The translations under genes and the position numbers were made by a program. The notes beneath the pieces were generated by a model. The model made no database searches, had not been told where the DNA came from, and saw only the letters and a program-made list of their open reading frames with translations. Source: Streptomyces mangrovisoli (GTDB lineage: Bacteria > Actinomycetota > Actinomycetes > Streptomycetales > Streptomycetaceae). Taken from it: a stretch of 37,603 nt of DNA. Below, in pieces: positions 26,586-35,236 of the stretch. How positions within the stretch are numbered: position 1 is the stretch's first letter; each line of letters opens with the position of its first letter. The stretch is taken from assembly GCF_000974985.2 (NCBI RefSeq), contig NZ_LAVA02000126.1, positions 1 to 37,603 on the forward strand, given 5' to 3'.

Positions 26586-27806
26586 TTACCCGAAGGTGAG
26601 GGAGCGCATTTTTGCTTCGAGCACGGTGAGATTGTGGAATCCGCGGCGTTTGTTGCGTTCGCTTCCGCGGAATATGGCGATCTCGATGCCGTGCTTTTTG
26701 CACAGGGCGCAGGGGCAGGTTCGCCAGGGGGCGTCGCTGAGGGTGCGCTCGTAGAGTTCGAGATAGCTCTTCTTTTTCGGGCCGAGTACGAGGGACTCGT
26801 ATGTCTGGAGTGCGGTGAGGACGTCTTCGAGGGGGGTTTCGCCTCGGTCGAATTCGCGCAGGGCGCGCAGGCAGGCGCGTTCTGCGGTGATGGCCTGGGC
26901 CTGGGAGACGCTGCCGGAGAGGATGAGGCGTTTGAGGGCGGGGTTGCCGTCGACCTGGGGGACGCGGATGGCGGTGTAGGCGTCGGTGGCGGTGTGGTAG
27001 TTGTTGCGGTCGTCCATGAATGCCTGGCGGAAGACGGAGGTGCTGTCGAAACTGGTCACTCCGTGCCGGGCGAACTGTTCCATGCTCTCGACGCGGTTGA
27101 TGCCGAGGAGGTGGAGTTCGGTTCGGGGGGTGCGGACGGTGTCGATGGCGCGCAGGCAGGCGAGGATCTCGTGTGATTTGAGGGGGACCATGCCGCCGAG
27201 AGCGATGCGCTGGTAGCCCATTTTCTGCAGTTCCTGGACGCTGTGGGCGTAGCTTGCCGGTCCCCATCCCTGGGCGGCGCCGACGGGTTGGAAGCGGGCG
27301 CCGGTGGCGTGGGTGGCGTCGATGAAGTCCTGGGCGAGGTCGAGGGAGATCTGCTGGCGGTTGATCCAGGCTTCTTCGGGTGCGGCGTCGGAGTCGTCGG
27401 GGAGGTAGCCGAAGATGATGTGGTCGATGCTGATGCCGGCGTCAAATCCGCACCGGCCGTAGAAGTCGAGGACTTCGTCGACTTCGTAGGGCGGTCGTTC
27501 TTCGTCGATGTAGTTGAAGGCGCCGCAGTCGCCGATGGTGGCGCAGGTTTCGGGCAGGCGGAAGAAGTTTCTTACGCCGAGTCGGTAGAAGCGTGCGCGC
27601 TGGGGGGCGGAGTATTTCCCTGCGCCTTTCATGGACCCGTCGACGACCGCCTTGCTGACGAGGATCCCGTCGTAGGGGATCGGTGTCACGGCCTGGTGGG
27701 CGTAGACGTCATCGCGCTGGCGTACCCGGTGGGGCGAGTACTCGTCGTTGATGAAGTCGTAGGTGGGGCTCACCAGGTCCTGACTGTCAGGGAAATAGAA
27801 TTTCAC
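26586..27806 (-). CDS. dpdA: DpdA, DNA 7-deazaguanine transglycosylase
   Basis: This 406-residue enzyme is homologous to tRNA-guanine transglycosylase but acts on DNA, swapping guanine for preQ0. Residue D93 in IGDCGAFNY corresponds to the TGT general acid/base aspartate, and D254 in SFDSTSVF to the nucleophile. A zinc site, C364-x-C366-x2-C369 with H391, is the TGT-type metal centre. The SIDHIIFGYLPDD segment is characteristic of the DpdA branch. It starts with GTG overlapping the dpdB2 stop (GTGA). It is the key enzyme of the system and the best marker that this is a Dpd cluster rather than tRNA queuosine metabolism. Confidence 0.95.
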   Translation of the reverse strand: MKFYFPDSQDLVSPTYDFINDEYSPHRVRQRDDVYAHQAVTPIPYDGILVSKAVVDGSMKGAGKYSAPQRARFYRLGVRNFFRLPETCATIGDCGAFNYIDEERPPYEVDEVLDFYGRCGFDAGISIDHIIFGYLPDDSDAAPEEAWINRQQISLDLAQDFIDATHATGARFQPVGAAQGWGPASYAHSVQELQKMGYQRIALGGMVPLKSHEILACLRAIDTVRTPRTELHLLGINRVESMEQFARHGVTSFDSTSVFRQAFMDDRNNYHTATDAYTAIRVPQVDGNPALKRLILSGSVSQAQAITAERACLRALREFDRGETPLEDVLTALQTYESLVLGPKKKSYLELYERTLSDAPWRTCPCALCKKHGIEIAIFRGSERNKRRGFHNLTVLEAKMRSLTFG

Positions 27807-28936
27807 GCGGCTTTTGCCTTTTCCTGCACATAGATACGGAGGAGGTAGTTCGACAGGGTGCTGATGTGGCGGGGGTTGTTCTGGAGTTCGTTCCAGGGGA
27901 TGTTGAGGTCGGGCCAGCGGCCTTTGGTCCAGTGGCAGTGCGGGGCGATCAGGGCAAGTTCGGCGCGTGCCTGTTCAAGGGCGTGGGGGGAGGCGGGGTT
28001 GATGGTCATCATGACGCGGTCCATGAGGCGGCCCATGGAGCGGATGCCGACGCCGTGCATGAGTCTGCTGCGGGTGGGGGGCAGTCCCCATGCCTCGGGG
28101 AAGGTGTCGCGTACCGCGCTCCAGTAGACGATGAGGATCTGGCGGATGGTGGCGGTGTCGACGGTGCCGCTGGAGAGGTTCTTGTAGGGGAAGAAGACGC
28201 CCGAGGCGGAGTTGAGGGATTCCTGGATGGCCGTGGTGAGGCTGTTGTCGGTGACGACGGCTTCGGCTTTTTGCTCGGCGGTGGTGGAGGGGCGGCGCAC
28301 CAGGCCGTGGAAGGGGGAGTCACGGTCGTGGTTGAGGGCTTCGACCAGGACGGAGGGAAGTTTGCGGGCGGAGAGTTTGGTCGGCAGGACGGTGCCGACC
28401 TCGGGGAGGAGTTCGGTGACGAGGTTGGTGGGCAGGGGGGAGACGGTGTTGACGCGCAGGAACTGGTCGCGCTGGGTCTCGAGGTCTTCGGCGACGAAGC
28501 CGGCAATGGTGACGGCCAGGCGCCGGTTGCGGGTGCGGGCCAGGGCGAGGCTGCGCTGCTGGCCGTCGACGATCCAGGCAGGGCGGGGGGCGTCAGGGGA
28601 ATCGGGCAGGGGGATCTCCAGCGTGCCGGAGGTGCACAGGCCGTCGCTGGCGCTGGGTCCGGGGCTGGATTTGAAGCGGACGGTGGCTGGCAGGGCGAGG
28701 ATCAGGCCGTTGGGGAAGAGGACCTCGTCGCTGTCGAGGTACTGCAGGATCTGCCTGACGTGCTGCTTCTTCTCCGGGCGCTGGTAGCCGATGAGGCGGC
28801 CGGCCTCGTCCCGGGAGATCCGTGCGACATCGGCGACCTGGTGGACCTCCTCGGCGGCCAGGGTGAAGACGTACAGCGGGATCGTGGGGTGCTGCTCGAT
28901 CCGCAGGGCGCGGCGTTTGAGCACGGTGGAGGTCAT
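27803..28936 (-). CDS. dpdB: DpdB paralogue 2, DGQQR-motif protein
   Basis: This 377-residue protein has the same layout as the one at 25440-26543: GYQRPE at 50-55, DGQQR at 124-128, FLRVNTVSPLPTNLVTELLPE and PPTRSRLMHGVGIRSMG. The order and spacing of motifs are nearly identical, but most other positions differ, so this is an old duplication or two separate lineages rather than a recent copy. The ATG overlaps the dpdC stop and the stop overlaps dpdA. Such tight coupling on both sides makes it the copy most likely produced in fixed ratio with DpdA. Which copy carries the ATPase activity, or whether they form a heteromer, cannot be told from sequence alone. Confidence 0.87.
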   Translation of the reverse strand: MTSTVLKRRALRIEQHPTIPLYVFTLAAEEVHQVADVARISRDEAGRLIGYQRPEKKQHVRQILQYLDSDEVLFPNGLILALPATVRFKSSPGPSASDGLCTSGTLEIPLPDSPDAPRPAWIVDGQQRSLALARTRNRRLAVTIAGFVAEDLETQRDQFLRVNTVSPLPTNLVTELLPEVGTVLPTKLSARKLPSVLVEALNHDRDSPFHGLVRRPSTTAEQKAEAVVTDNSLTTAIQESLNSASGVFFPYKNLSSGTVDTATIRQILIVYWSAVRDTFPEAWGLPPTRSRLMHGVGIRSMGRLMDRVMMTINPASPHALEQARAELALIAPHCHWTKGRWPDLNIPWNELQNNPRHISTLSNYLLRIYVQEKAKAA

Positions 28937-29826
28937 CGGCGTCCCATCGTCTGGGTGTAGAGGTCCGCGAAGCGCTTCTGCTCGCAGGCCAGTCCCTCGT
29001 CGCGGAACAGGCGCAGCAGACGGGTGCGGGAGGAGCCGGGGTGGAGGGCGGTCATCTTCTCGATGAAGGAGATGACCGTCTCGTCCGGCACCGGGGTGCG
29101 GGCGTAGTGCTCGCGGTGGGCTGCCTCGGCGGCCCAGGCGGCGAAGCGGGCCTGGGCCGCTTCGGTGGTGAGGCGGCCGGGTGTGCAGTGTTCCAGCCAG
29201 GAGGCCGCTGTGCGGACGTTCAGGCTGGTCAGGGTGCCGCCGAGGGCTTTACGCAGGGCGGCGTTGGCCGGCACCCGCACGATGCCGTCGATGTCGCAGG
29301 CGCCCCCGATGAGCACGGTGTCGGCGCCGGTGGCGGCCAGGGCGGCAAGATCGTGGTGCAGGGCCTGGGCGTAGGTCTCCGAGAGCACCACCAGGGCCTG
29401 CCCGGCGGCCTCGGCGATCTGCGGGAGGCGCTGCGAGCCGCCGGTGCGGTGCAGACGATCCCACCAGATACCGGTCTCGGTGGTGGAGGAACCCACAGAA
29501 TCTGCGTGTCGGGGCATGAAAGTCGCCGCGTAGGCGGGCGCAAGGCTGGAGACTTGCCGCAGGCCCAGGCCTGCGGATGCCACGTACAGGCGGGGGGTGA
29601 AGCCTGCACGGGAGGCTGCGGCGGTCAGCGCCAGGGCCCGCCTCCACTGGTCCCCCTGGTACAGGTCCTCAAGGCGCCGCGTGCCGGGTGCGGTGCGCAG
29701 GCGGCGGGCCCATTCCGCGGCCCGCTCGGCCACCTCTGCCGCCGGGAGGGTGCGGGCGTGCAGGTGGGGGGCGGGGGGTGAGGCCTTGCGGTCCGTGCAC
29801 GTGACCACGATGGGCAACTCGTTCAC
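28933..29826 (-). CDS. dpdC: DpdC-like enzyme, predicted dPreQ0-to-dADG conversion
   Basis: This is a 297-residue protein and the first gene of the modification operon. The GTG at 29826 is chosen because homology-like sequence starts at VVTCTDRK (7-14) and the upstream frame runs into the divergent queC gene; the ribosome site is weak (CAGGGG 13 nt upstream). VVTCTDRK, DLYQGDQW and ASAGLGLR (83-90) recall YaaA/DUF6884-type proteins, a fold proposed for DpdC. In Salmonella DpdC is required to turn dPreQ0 in DNA into the amide dADG. The call depends on these motifs and on linkage to dpdA/dpdB; the C-terminal 60 residues may be a small DNA-binding helical domain. Confidence 0.75.
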   Translation of the reverse strand: MNELPIVVTCTDRKASPPAPHLHARTLPAAEVAERAAEWARRLRTAPGTRRLEDLYQGDQWRRALALTAAASRAGFTPRLYVASAGLGLRQVSSLAPAYAATFMPRHADSVGSSTTETGIWWDRLHRTGGSQRLPQIAEAAGQALVVLSETYAQALHHDLAALAATGADTVLIGGACDIDGIVRVPANAALRKALGGTLTSLNVRTAASWLEHCTPGRLTTEAAQARFAAWAAEAAHREHYARTPVPDETVISFIEKMTALHPGSSRTRLLRLFRDEGLACEQKRFADLYTQTMGRR

Positions 29827-29949
29827 TGCGACTCGACCCCTGGCATCGTTAACTCGTTTGTTGTTGTGGTTACTGTAGCCGCTAGTTAGCGCGATAGGCT
29901 GCGCCTGCCTCGACTGGGGCAACTGGACTTCAGACAAGGGAGTGACAGC
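29827..29949. promoter_or_regulatory. Divergent dpdC / queC promoter region with palindrome
   Basis: The 123 bp between the two divergent operons are AT-richer than the surroundings. A palindrome CGCTA-GT-TAGCG lies at 29880-29891 in the middle, with further GTTA-type half sites (GTTAAC at 29848-29853, GGTTAC just after). Possible -10 elements are TAGGCT for queC and TACAGT for dpdC, but neither has a convincing -35. GGGAG about 10 nt before the queC ATG is its ribosome site. One regulator could control both modification and precursor supply from here. Confidence 0.4.
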
Positions 29950-30645
29950 ATGGACCGTCCCGCGATCGTGTTGCTGAGCGGCGGCCTGGACTCGACCACG
30001 GTGCTGGCCATCGCCAAGGACCAGGGCTTCACTCCCTACGCGCTGAGCTTCCGCTACGGCCAGCGGCACAGCATCGAACTCGAGGCCGCAGAACGCGTCG
30101 CCCGGGCCCAGGGGGTGGCCCGGCACGTCATCGCCGACATCGACCTGCGCGTCTTCGGCGGCTCGGCGCTCACCTCCGACATCGAGGTGCCCAAGCACGA
30201 CAGCCTCGCCGACGTCGAGGAGGCGGGCGTGCCGGTCACCTACGTGCCCGCCCGCAACACGATCTTCCTGTCGTTCGCTCTCGCGTTCGCCGAGACAGTC
30301 GGCGCCAGCGACATCTTCACCGGGGTGACGGCCGTGGACTACAGCGGCTACCCCGACTGCCGCCCCGAGTACATGGACGCCTTCGCCGCTATGGCCAACC
30401 TGGCCACCCGGGCGGGCGTCGAGGGCACCTCTACGATGACGCTGCACTCCCCCCTGATCGCGCTGTCGAAGGCCGACATCGTCCGTGAGGGCCTGCGCCT
30501 GGGCGTGGACTACTCCCTGACCTCCTCCTGCTACGACCCCGACGAGCAGGGCCGGGCCTGCGGCCGGTGCGACACCTGCCTGCTGCGGCTCAAGGGCTTC
30601 GCCGAGGCCGGCGTGAAGGACCCCGTCCGGTACCAGAGCGTCTGA
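29950..30645 (+). CDS. queC: QueC, 7-cyano-7-deazaguanine (preQ0) synthase
   Basis: This 231-residue enzyme performs the ATP-dependent conversion of 7-carboxy-7-deazaguanine and ammonia to preQ0, the last step of supply for DpdA. The N-terminal SGGLDS (10-15) is the PP-loop of the adenine-nucleotide alpha-hydrolase fold. A C-terminal zinc site comprises C194, C204, C207 and C210. The length is normal. GGGAG precedes the ATG, and queE begins 2 nt after the stop. Because Streptomyces generally lack the full queuosine pathway, the location beside dpdA points to DNA modification as its purpose. Confidence 0.95.
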   Translation: MDRPAIVLLSGGLDSTTVLAIAKDQGFTPYALSFRYGQRHSIELEAAERVARAQGVARHVIADIDLRVFGGSALTSDIEVPKHDSLADVEEAGVPVTYVPARNTIFLSFALAFAETVGASDIFTGVTAVDYSGYPDCRPEYMDAFAAMANLATRAGVEGTSTMTLHSPLIALSKADIVREGLRLGVDYSLTSSCYDPDEQGRACGRCDTCLLRLKGFAEAGVKDPVRYQSV

Positions 30646-30647
30646 GC

Positions 30648-31283
30648 ATGACCTACCTGATCAAGGAAATCTTCTACACGCTGCAGGGCGAAGGCGCCCA
30701 CGCCGGCCGGCCGGCCGTCTTCTGCCGCTTCTCGCGCTGCAACCTGTGGACCGGCCGGGAACAGGACCGCGCCCGCGCGATCTGCCAGTTCTGCGACACC
30801 GACTTCGTCGGCACCGACGGCGAGGGCGGCGGCCGCTTCACCAGCGCCGACGACCTGGCCGACGCCGTCGAGGCAGCCTGGCCGAGCGCGGAGCGCGCCC
30901 ACCGGTTCGTGGTGTGCACCGGCGGAGAACCCCTCCTGCAACTCGACGAGGCCGCCCTCGCAGCGCTCCACGCGCGCGGCTTCGAGATCGCGGTGGAGAC
31001 CAACGGCACCCGCCCCGCCCCGGCCGGGATCGACTGGCTGTGCGTCAGCCCCAAGATCGGCTCCACCCTGGTCCTCGACCGGGGTGACGAGCTGAAACTG
31101 GTCTACCCCCAGGCCGGCGGCGACCCGGCCCAGTTCGAACACCTCGACTTCCGCCACTTCCGCCTGCAGCCGCTGGACGACGACCGCCGCGAGGACCACA
31201 CCCGCGCCGCCGTCGAGTACTGCATGAAAAACCCGCGCTGGATGCTCTCCCTCCAGACGCACAAATATCTGGGAATTCAGTAA
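30648..31283 (+). CDS. queE: QueE, 7-carboxy-7-deazaguanine synthase (radical SAM)
   Basis: This 211-residue radical SAM enzyme rearranges 6-carboxytetrahydropterin to 7-carboxy-7-deazaguanine. The cluster ligands are C31, C46 and C49 in the C-x14-C-x2-C spacing special to QueE, not the usual CxxxCxxC. TLQGEG near the start and TGGEPLLQ are typical substrate and SAM-binding segments. The ATG at 30648 follows the queC stop by 2 nt; earlier in-frame codons lie within queC. The stop shares one base with the queD start. Confidence 0.94.
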   Translation: MTYLIKEIFYTLQGEGAHAGRPAVFCRFSRCNLWTGREQDRARAICQFCDTDFVGTDGEGGGRFTSADDLADAVEAAWPSAERAHRFVVCTGGEPLLQLDEAALAALHARGFEIAVETNGTRPAPAGIDWLCVSPKIGSTLVLDRGDELKLVYPQAGGDPAQFEHLDFRHFRLQPLDDDRREDHTRAAVEYCMKNPRWMLSLQTHKYLGIQ

Positions 31284-31639
31284 TGGAAATCTTCCGCGAG
31301 TTCGCCTTCGAAGCAGCCCACCGTCTCCCCCGGGTGCCCGAGGGACACAAGTGCGCCCGCCTGCACGGCCACTCCTACAAGGTCAGCGTGCACGTCGAGG
31401 CACCCGTGGACGCCGAGCAGGGCTGGGTGATGGACTTCGGCGACATCAAGCAGGCCTTCCAGCCCATCGATGCCCAACTGGACCACTACTACCTCAACGA
31501 CATCGACGGACTGGACAACCCCACCAGCGAAAACCTCGCCCGCTGGATCTGGGACCGGATGATCGGCGATCTTCCCGCCCTGTCCCAGATCACCGTGCGG
31601 GAGACCTGCACCTCCGGCTGCACCTACCGAGGCGCATAG
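31283..31639 (+). CDS. queD: QueD, 6-carboxytetrahydropterin synthase
   Basis: This 118-residue enzyme converts dihydroneopterin triphosphate to 6-carboxytetrahydropterin. The zinc ligands H13 (in AAHRL) and H28/H30 (in LHGHSY) and the catalytic C24 just before are all present, as are MDFGDIK, LDHYYLN and the C-terminal VRETCTSGC. The length is typical for the family. It overlaps queE by one base (TAATG), and folE2 starts 2 nt after its stop. Confidence 0.94.
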   Translation: MEIFREFAFEAAHRLPRVPEGHKCARLHGHSYKVSVHVEAPVDAEQGWVMDFGDIKQAFQPIDAQLDHYYLNDIDGLDNPTSENLARWIWDRMIGDLPALSQITVRETCTSGCTYRGA

Positions 31640-31641
31640 GC

Positions 31642-32418
31642 ATGCACGACATCCAGAACGAGCCCGACCACCGCGGCATCGCCATCGACGAAGTCGGCAT
31701 CAGCAGCCTGCGCTACCCCCTCACCTTCGACGACGGCCACACCCGCCACCACGGCATCGCCGACATCAGCGTCACCGTCGCCCTCCAGGCCGACCGCCGC
31801 GGCACCCACATGAGCCGCATGATCGCCCTCATCCACGACGAGGTCGCCACCCTCACCCCGCAGGAGTTGCCGCCCGTCCTCAAACGCGGCCTCGCCCTGC
31901 TGGATGCCCCGGCCCTCACCCTGACCCTCGCCCTGCCCTTCGCCACCCGCGTCACCGCCCCGGCCAGCGGACGGGAAAGCTGGCAGACCCACGACGTGAA
32001 GGTCACCGGCCGCATCGACGAGGACGGCTGCACCGTCACCACCGCGGTGACCACCGACGTGACCAGCCTGTGCCCCTGCTCCAAAGCCATCTCCGACTAC
32101 GGCGCCCACAACCAGCGCAGCGAGATCACCCTCGCCGTCACCGGCTCCGGCGACACCCCCTACCCGCTGCCCGTCCATGACATGGTCGACCTGCTGCGCA
32201 GCGCCGGCTCCGCCCCCGTCATCCCCCTCATCAAACGCCCCGACGAACGAGCCGTGACCATGCAGGCCTACGACCATCCCGCCTTCGTCGAAGACATGAT
32301 CCGCGACATAAGTCTCACCTGCCGCGAAAAGGCACTCCCGCACACTGTTACGGCGAAGAACCTCGAAAGCATCCACAGCCACGACGCCACCGCCACCCTC
32401 CACTGGACACCCGCATAA
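31642..32418 (+). CDS. folE2: FolE2, GTP cyclohydrolase IB
   Basis: This 258-residue enzyme makes dihydroneopterin triphosphate from GTP, the entry step of preQ0 synthesis. The FolE2 signature LCPCSKAISDYGAHNQRS is intact, with the active-site cysteine near residue 143, and the N-terminal DEVGISSLRYPL and RRGTHMSRM blocks are typical. The IB type is unrelated to the housekeeping FolE and uses other metals. Its presence means the island can start from GTP without drawing on the folate-pathway enzyme. It is the last gene of the que operon. Confidence 0.93.
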   Translation: MHDIQNEPDHRGIAIDEVGISSLRYPLTFDDGHTRHHGIADISVTVALQADRRGTHMSRMIALIHDEVATLTPQELPPVLKRGLALLDAPALTLTLALPFATRVTAPASGRESWQTHDVKVTGRIDEDGCTVTTAVTTDVTSLCPCSKAISDYGAHNQRSEITLAVTGSGDTPYPLPVHDMVDLLRSAGSAPVIPLIKRPDERAVTMQAYDHPAFVEDMIRDISLTCREKALPHTVTAKNLESIHSHDATATLHWTPA

Positions 32419-32436
32419 CCGACAACACGCCAAAAA

Positions 32437-32474
32437 AGGCCCCGGCCTGCCACACGACCAGGTGGCCTTGGCCT
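32437..32474 (+). terminator. Candidate terminator after folE2
   Basis: AGGCCCCGGCC at 32437-32447 pairs with GGCCTTGGCCT at 32464-32474 except for two central mismatches, 19 bp beyond the folE2 stop. An A run precedes the stem, so it might also work on the opposite strand. No T run follows. Confidence 0.45.
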
Positions 32475-33028
32475 GCACCCCCCTCTCAGGTTCCAGTCGT
32501 GGTGGCCAACTGACAGCCCTTCACGGAAGGCTGGCAGTCACGCCTCGCCCCTATCCTCCAAAGTTCCGGGCGCGCCACCGCAACTGGAACCCAGACGTGG
32601 AAGCGGTTGTCATCGCCGGGTACCGCGAAGGTCTTGCCAGGCGCCCGGGTGGAGGGGAGGCCAGGCCGCACGGCGGCGTCGCGGCGTCGCGGCGTCGCGC
32701 ACCACGTCTTCGACTCCCGCCACACCGAGGCCAGCCCAGCGCCGCTCAGCCGGGACGTGCAAGGCCGCCCGGCCCGAACTCGCCCAACGCCGGCGCACAT
32801 CGGCCACCTGCGCGGCCTCGATGAGGAGCGTGCTCTCGAAAGGTGGGACCGGCTTCTGCACCCCGACATGCGTACGAGGCCGCACGGGCAGCGCGTGGGC
32901 AGCGACCGCAAAGCGCCCTCATCCTCACAAGTTCGAGCACACGAAGGCCAAGCCTCACCGATCTCTGTCGAAGGCCATGACTGCGACCGCTCCTGGGCAC
33001 AATGCACACACGTAGGGGGCTGAAGGCG
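32475..33028. other. Gene-free stretch with an 8-bp triplicate repeat
   Basis: No plausible protein is found. The unit GCGGCGTC is repeated three times in tandem at 32673-32696. GGGGG and GAAGG just before 33029 are the likely ribosome site of the next gene. No clear promoter is recognised. Confidence 0.45.
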
Positions 33029-35176
33029 ATGAACAGGTCGCGGCGTCGGGCAATGGGCCAGGTGAGCGCCCTGGTCCTGGTTCCCGTCGCCGCGTCTGTG
33101 ACGCAAGTGGTCACCACAGTCGTCACCGCGCACTTCGACTGGCGGCTGTTCGCGATACTCGTCGTGCTCAGCGCCACGCCCGCGGTCGGTGCCCTCGTAG
33201 AGGGCAGGTCCCCGCAACGGCACTCCGGTGAGGACCGCACCTCCGGCCGAAGCGGCCGAGACCTCGGCAGTGGGTTGCCTCCTCCTGTGGGGACGCGGGT
33301 GTTCACCGGTCGTACCGAGCCGCTGCGCCGCCTGCGCTCCTGCGAGGCGAGGGAGGGAAACCTCGGTCCGTTGATCATCGCGATCACGGGCCTCGGCGGA
33401 ACGGGCAAGACAGAACTCGCGCTGCGTGCGGTGCGAGAGTTGGCCGTGGACTACCCCGATGCTCAGCTCTGGCTGGAGATGCGCACGTACGCTGCAGCCG
33501 AGTCCCGCATGAGCATGGAACAAGCACTGCGACTGCTGCTCAACGCGCTGGGTGTGTCCCCGGATCCGCACCTGACCGGGGTGGCCGCCCTGAGCCGTAC
33601 CTGGCGCTCGGCCACCGAGAACAAGAAGTTGCTGGTCGTACTGGACGATGTGGACCAGGTCGATCAGGTCCAGCCGCTACTGCCCGCTGCGACCTCCGCC
33701 ATCGCCCTCACGAGCCGGCATCCTCTGCCGGGCCTCGATCCCGACATCGCGGTCGTGCTGGACACGCTGACGCAGGACGAGGCGTGCACCCTGGCGAGCC
33801 GGATTCTGGAACGCGCAGGCTCTCCCGATGCCGACACCGCCCGGATGATCGCGGCGGCGTTCCGTCTGCCGCTCACGGTGCGTCAGGTGGCCGATCTGAA
33901 GGCCGCCAATCCAGGCGTTGACCTCACCGATCTGCTGACCGGTGACGACCAGGCTGTCCCGGACGTGACAGCCGGCGACCAACTGCTGCGTTCCCTTCCG
34001 ACGGATGCCCGGCTCGTTCTGCGCCGCGCTGCGTACTACCCGGGCTCGCTGATCAGCCCGGAGGTCGCCGCGGTCATGTCCGGCAAACCGGTGCGCAGCG
34101 TCCGACCAGTGCTGGCACACCTCTACCAGAGGGGCCTGCTGCTGCCCGACCGCCGCACCGGCTATCGCATCCACGACCTGGTCCGCACGGCGGCCCAGAA
34201 CACCGTGAGCCCCCGCGACAGAGCCAGGGAGCAAGCTGCGTGCGACGAGCGGCTCTTCCACTACGTGCACCTTGCCACCTCGTTCGCCACCCGGGCACTG
34301 TATTGCGCCGAGGACGTCGCGATGCCCGATGAAAGCGACGTCCACAGACCCCACGTGCCAGCGCCGCGCTTCGCATCAAACGTGGCCGCTGCAGCCTGGC
34401 TGGACGAGCAGCACACTGATCTTCTCGCGGTCGCACGACGCTGCGTCGCACAGCGCTCCCCGCGCGCCTGGAAACTGATCTACCAGCTCGAGTACTACCA
34501 GCGGATCCGCGGCTTCTACGACGAGATCGTGGAGCTTCACATCCAGGTCCTGCGGCAGACCGAAGAGAGCGGAGATCTGCTCGGGCAGGCCGGCATGCAC
34601 CAAAACCTCGGCCTCGTCGACATGCGCACCGGAAACTACCCCGCTGCCCGAGGACGCTTTCACCAGGCGCTCGCCCTGTATGCCGCAGCAGGAAACCCAA
34701 CAGGTCAGGCCGAGATCCACCACGAGATGCATCACATCGACTGCTGGCTGGGCAACCTGCCGTCAGCCCATGCCCACGGTGAGGCCGAACTCCGCTTCGC
34801 CCAGGACGGCGGAACTCTCATCGACCTCGCCGCGGCCCATGCAGACCTCGGCTGGGTCGAACGGCTGGAAGGCAACCACGACAGCGCACACCGGCATCTG
34901 ACAGCTTCACTGCGCCTGTACGAACAGACAGGCCAGCCGCGAGGCACAGCCACCGCTCACCGTCACCTCGGCCTCCTCGCCACGGCCCGGGGTGACGCCC
35001 CCGCCGCCCGCACCCACTTCGATCAGGCAATGACCCGCTACCTCGAACTGGGAGACATCCTCAATCAGGCAGAAACCCACATCGGGCTGGCCACTCTGCA
35101 GCGCCGCCCCGGCGGAAACCTCAGAAGCCGTTGTCTTTCCGAGAGTGGAGGGTGCATTTCCGCTGGTCAGGGGTAG
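33029..35176 (+). pseudogene. Membrane-anchored NB-ARC/TPR STAND protein, 5' part interrupted by an IS
   Basis: The ATG at 33029 is preferred over 33002 because of GAAGG just upstream. Residues 11-32 and 39-57 are two hydrophobic segments, probably membrane spans. An NB-ARC ATPase follows, with Walker A GLGGTGKT at 121-128 and Walker B LLVVLDDV at 201-208, then winged-helix-like RIHDLVRTAA and at least four TPR-like helical pairs (GQAGMHQNLGLVDMRTGNY and similar). True coding ends at 35123; the last 17 codons to the TAG at 35176 belong to the inserted element. The missing end is at 36739-36932. STAND proteins act as ligand-triggered switches in signalling or defence. With most TPRs left, some residual function cannot be excluded. 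Confidence 0.85.
35121..35133 (+). repeat. Left target duplication and left inverted repeat of the IS
   Basis: TCA at 35121-35123 is followed by the 10-bp left inverted repeat. The STAND gene codon AGT is split here. Confidence 0.8.
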
Positions 35177-35236
35177 GTGCGGTGTTTCGGTGGCAGGCAC
35201 GGGGTGTTGTGTCGTCTCTTGGGTGGAGGTGCCGGG

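Noticed and set aside
28933..30447. Extended 504-codon version of dpdC
   Set aside because: The extra N-terminal 200 codons run antisense through queC, which is a certain gene; the real start is near 29826.
29950..31639. queCED as part of tRNA queuosine synthesis
   Set aside because: No tgt, queA, queF or queG is present, and the operon is divergent from and linked to dpdA, so DNA modification is the simpler reading.
32673..32696. Three copies of GCGGCGTC considered as a CRISPR or iteron start
   Set aside because: Units are 8 bp with no spacers and only three copies; no cas genes are present in the window.
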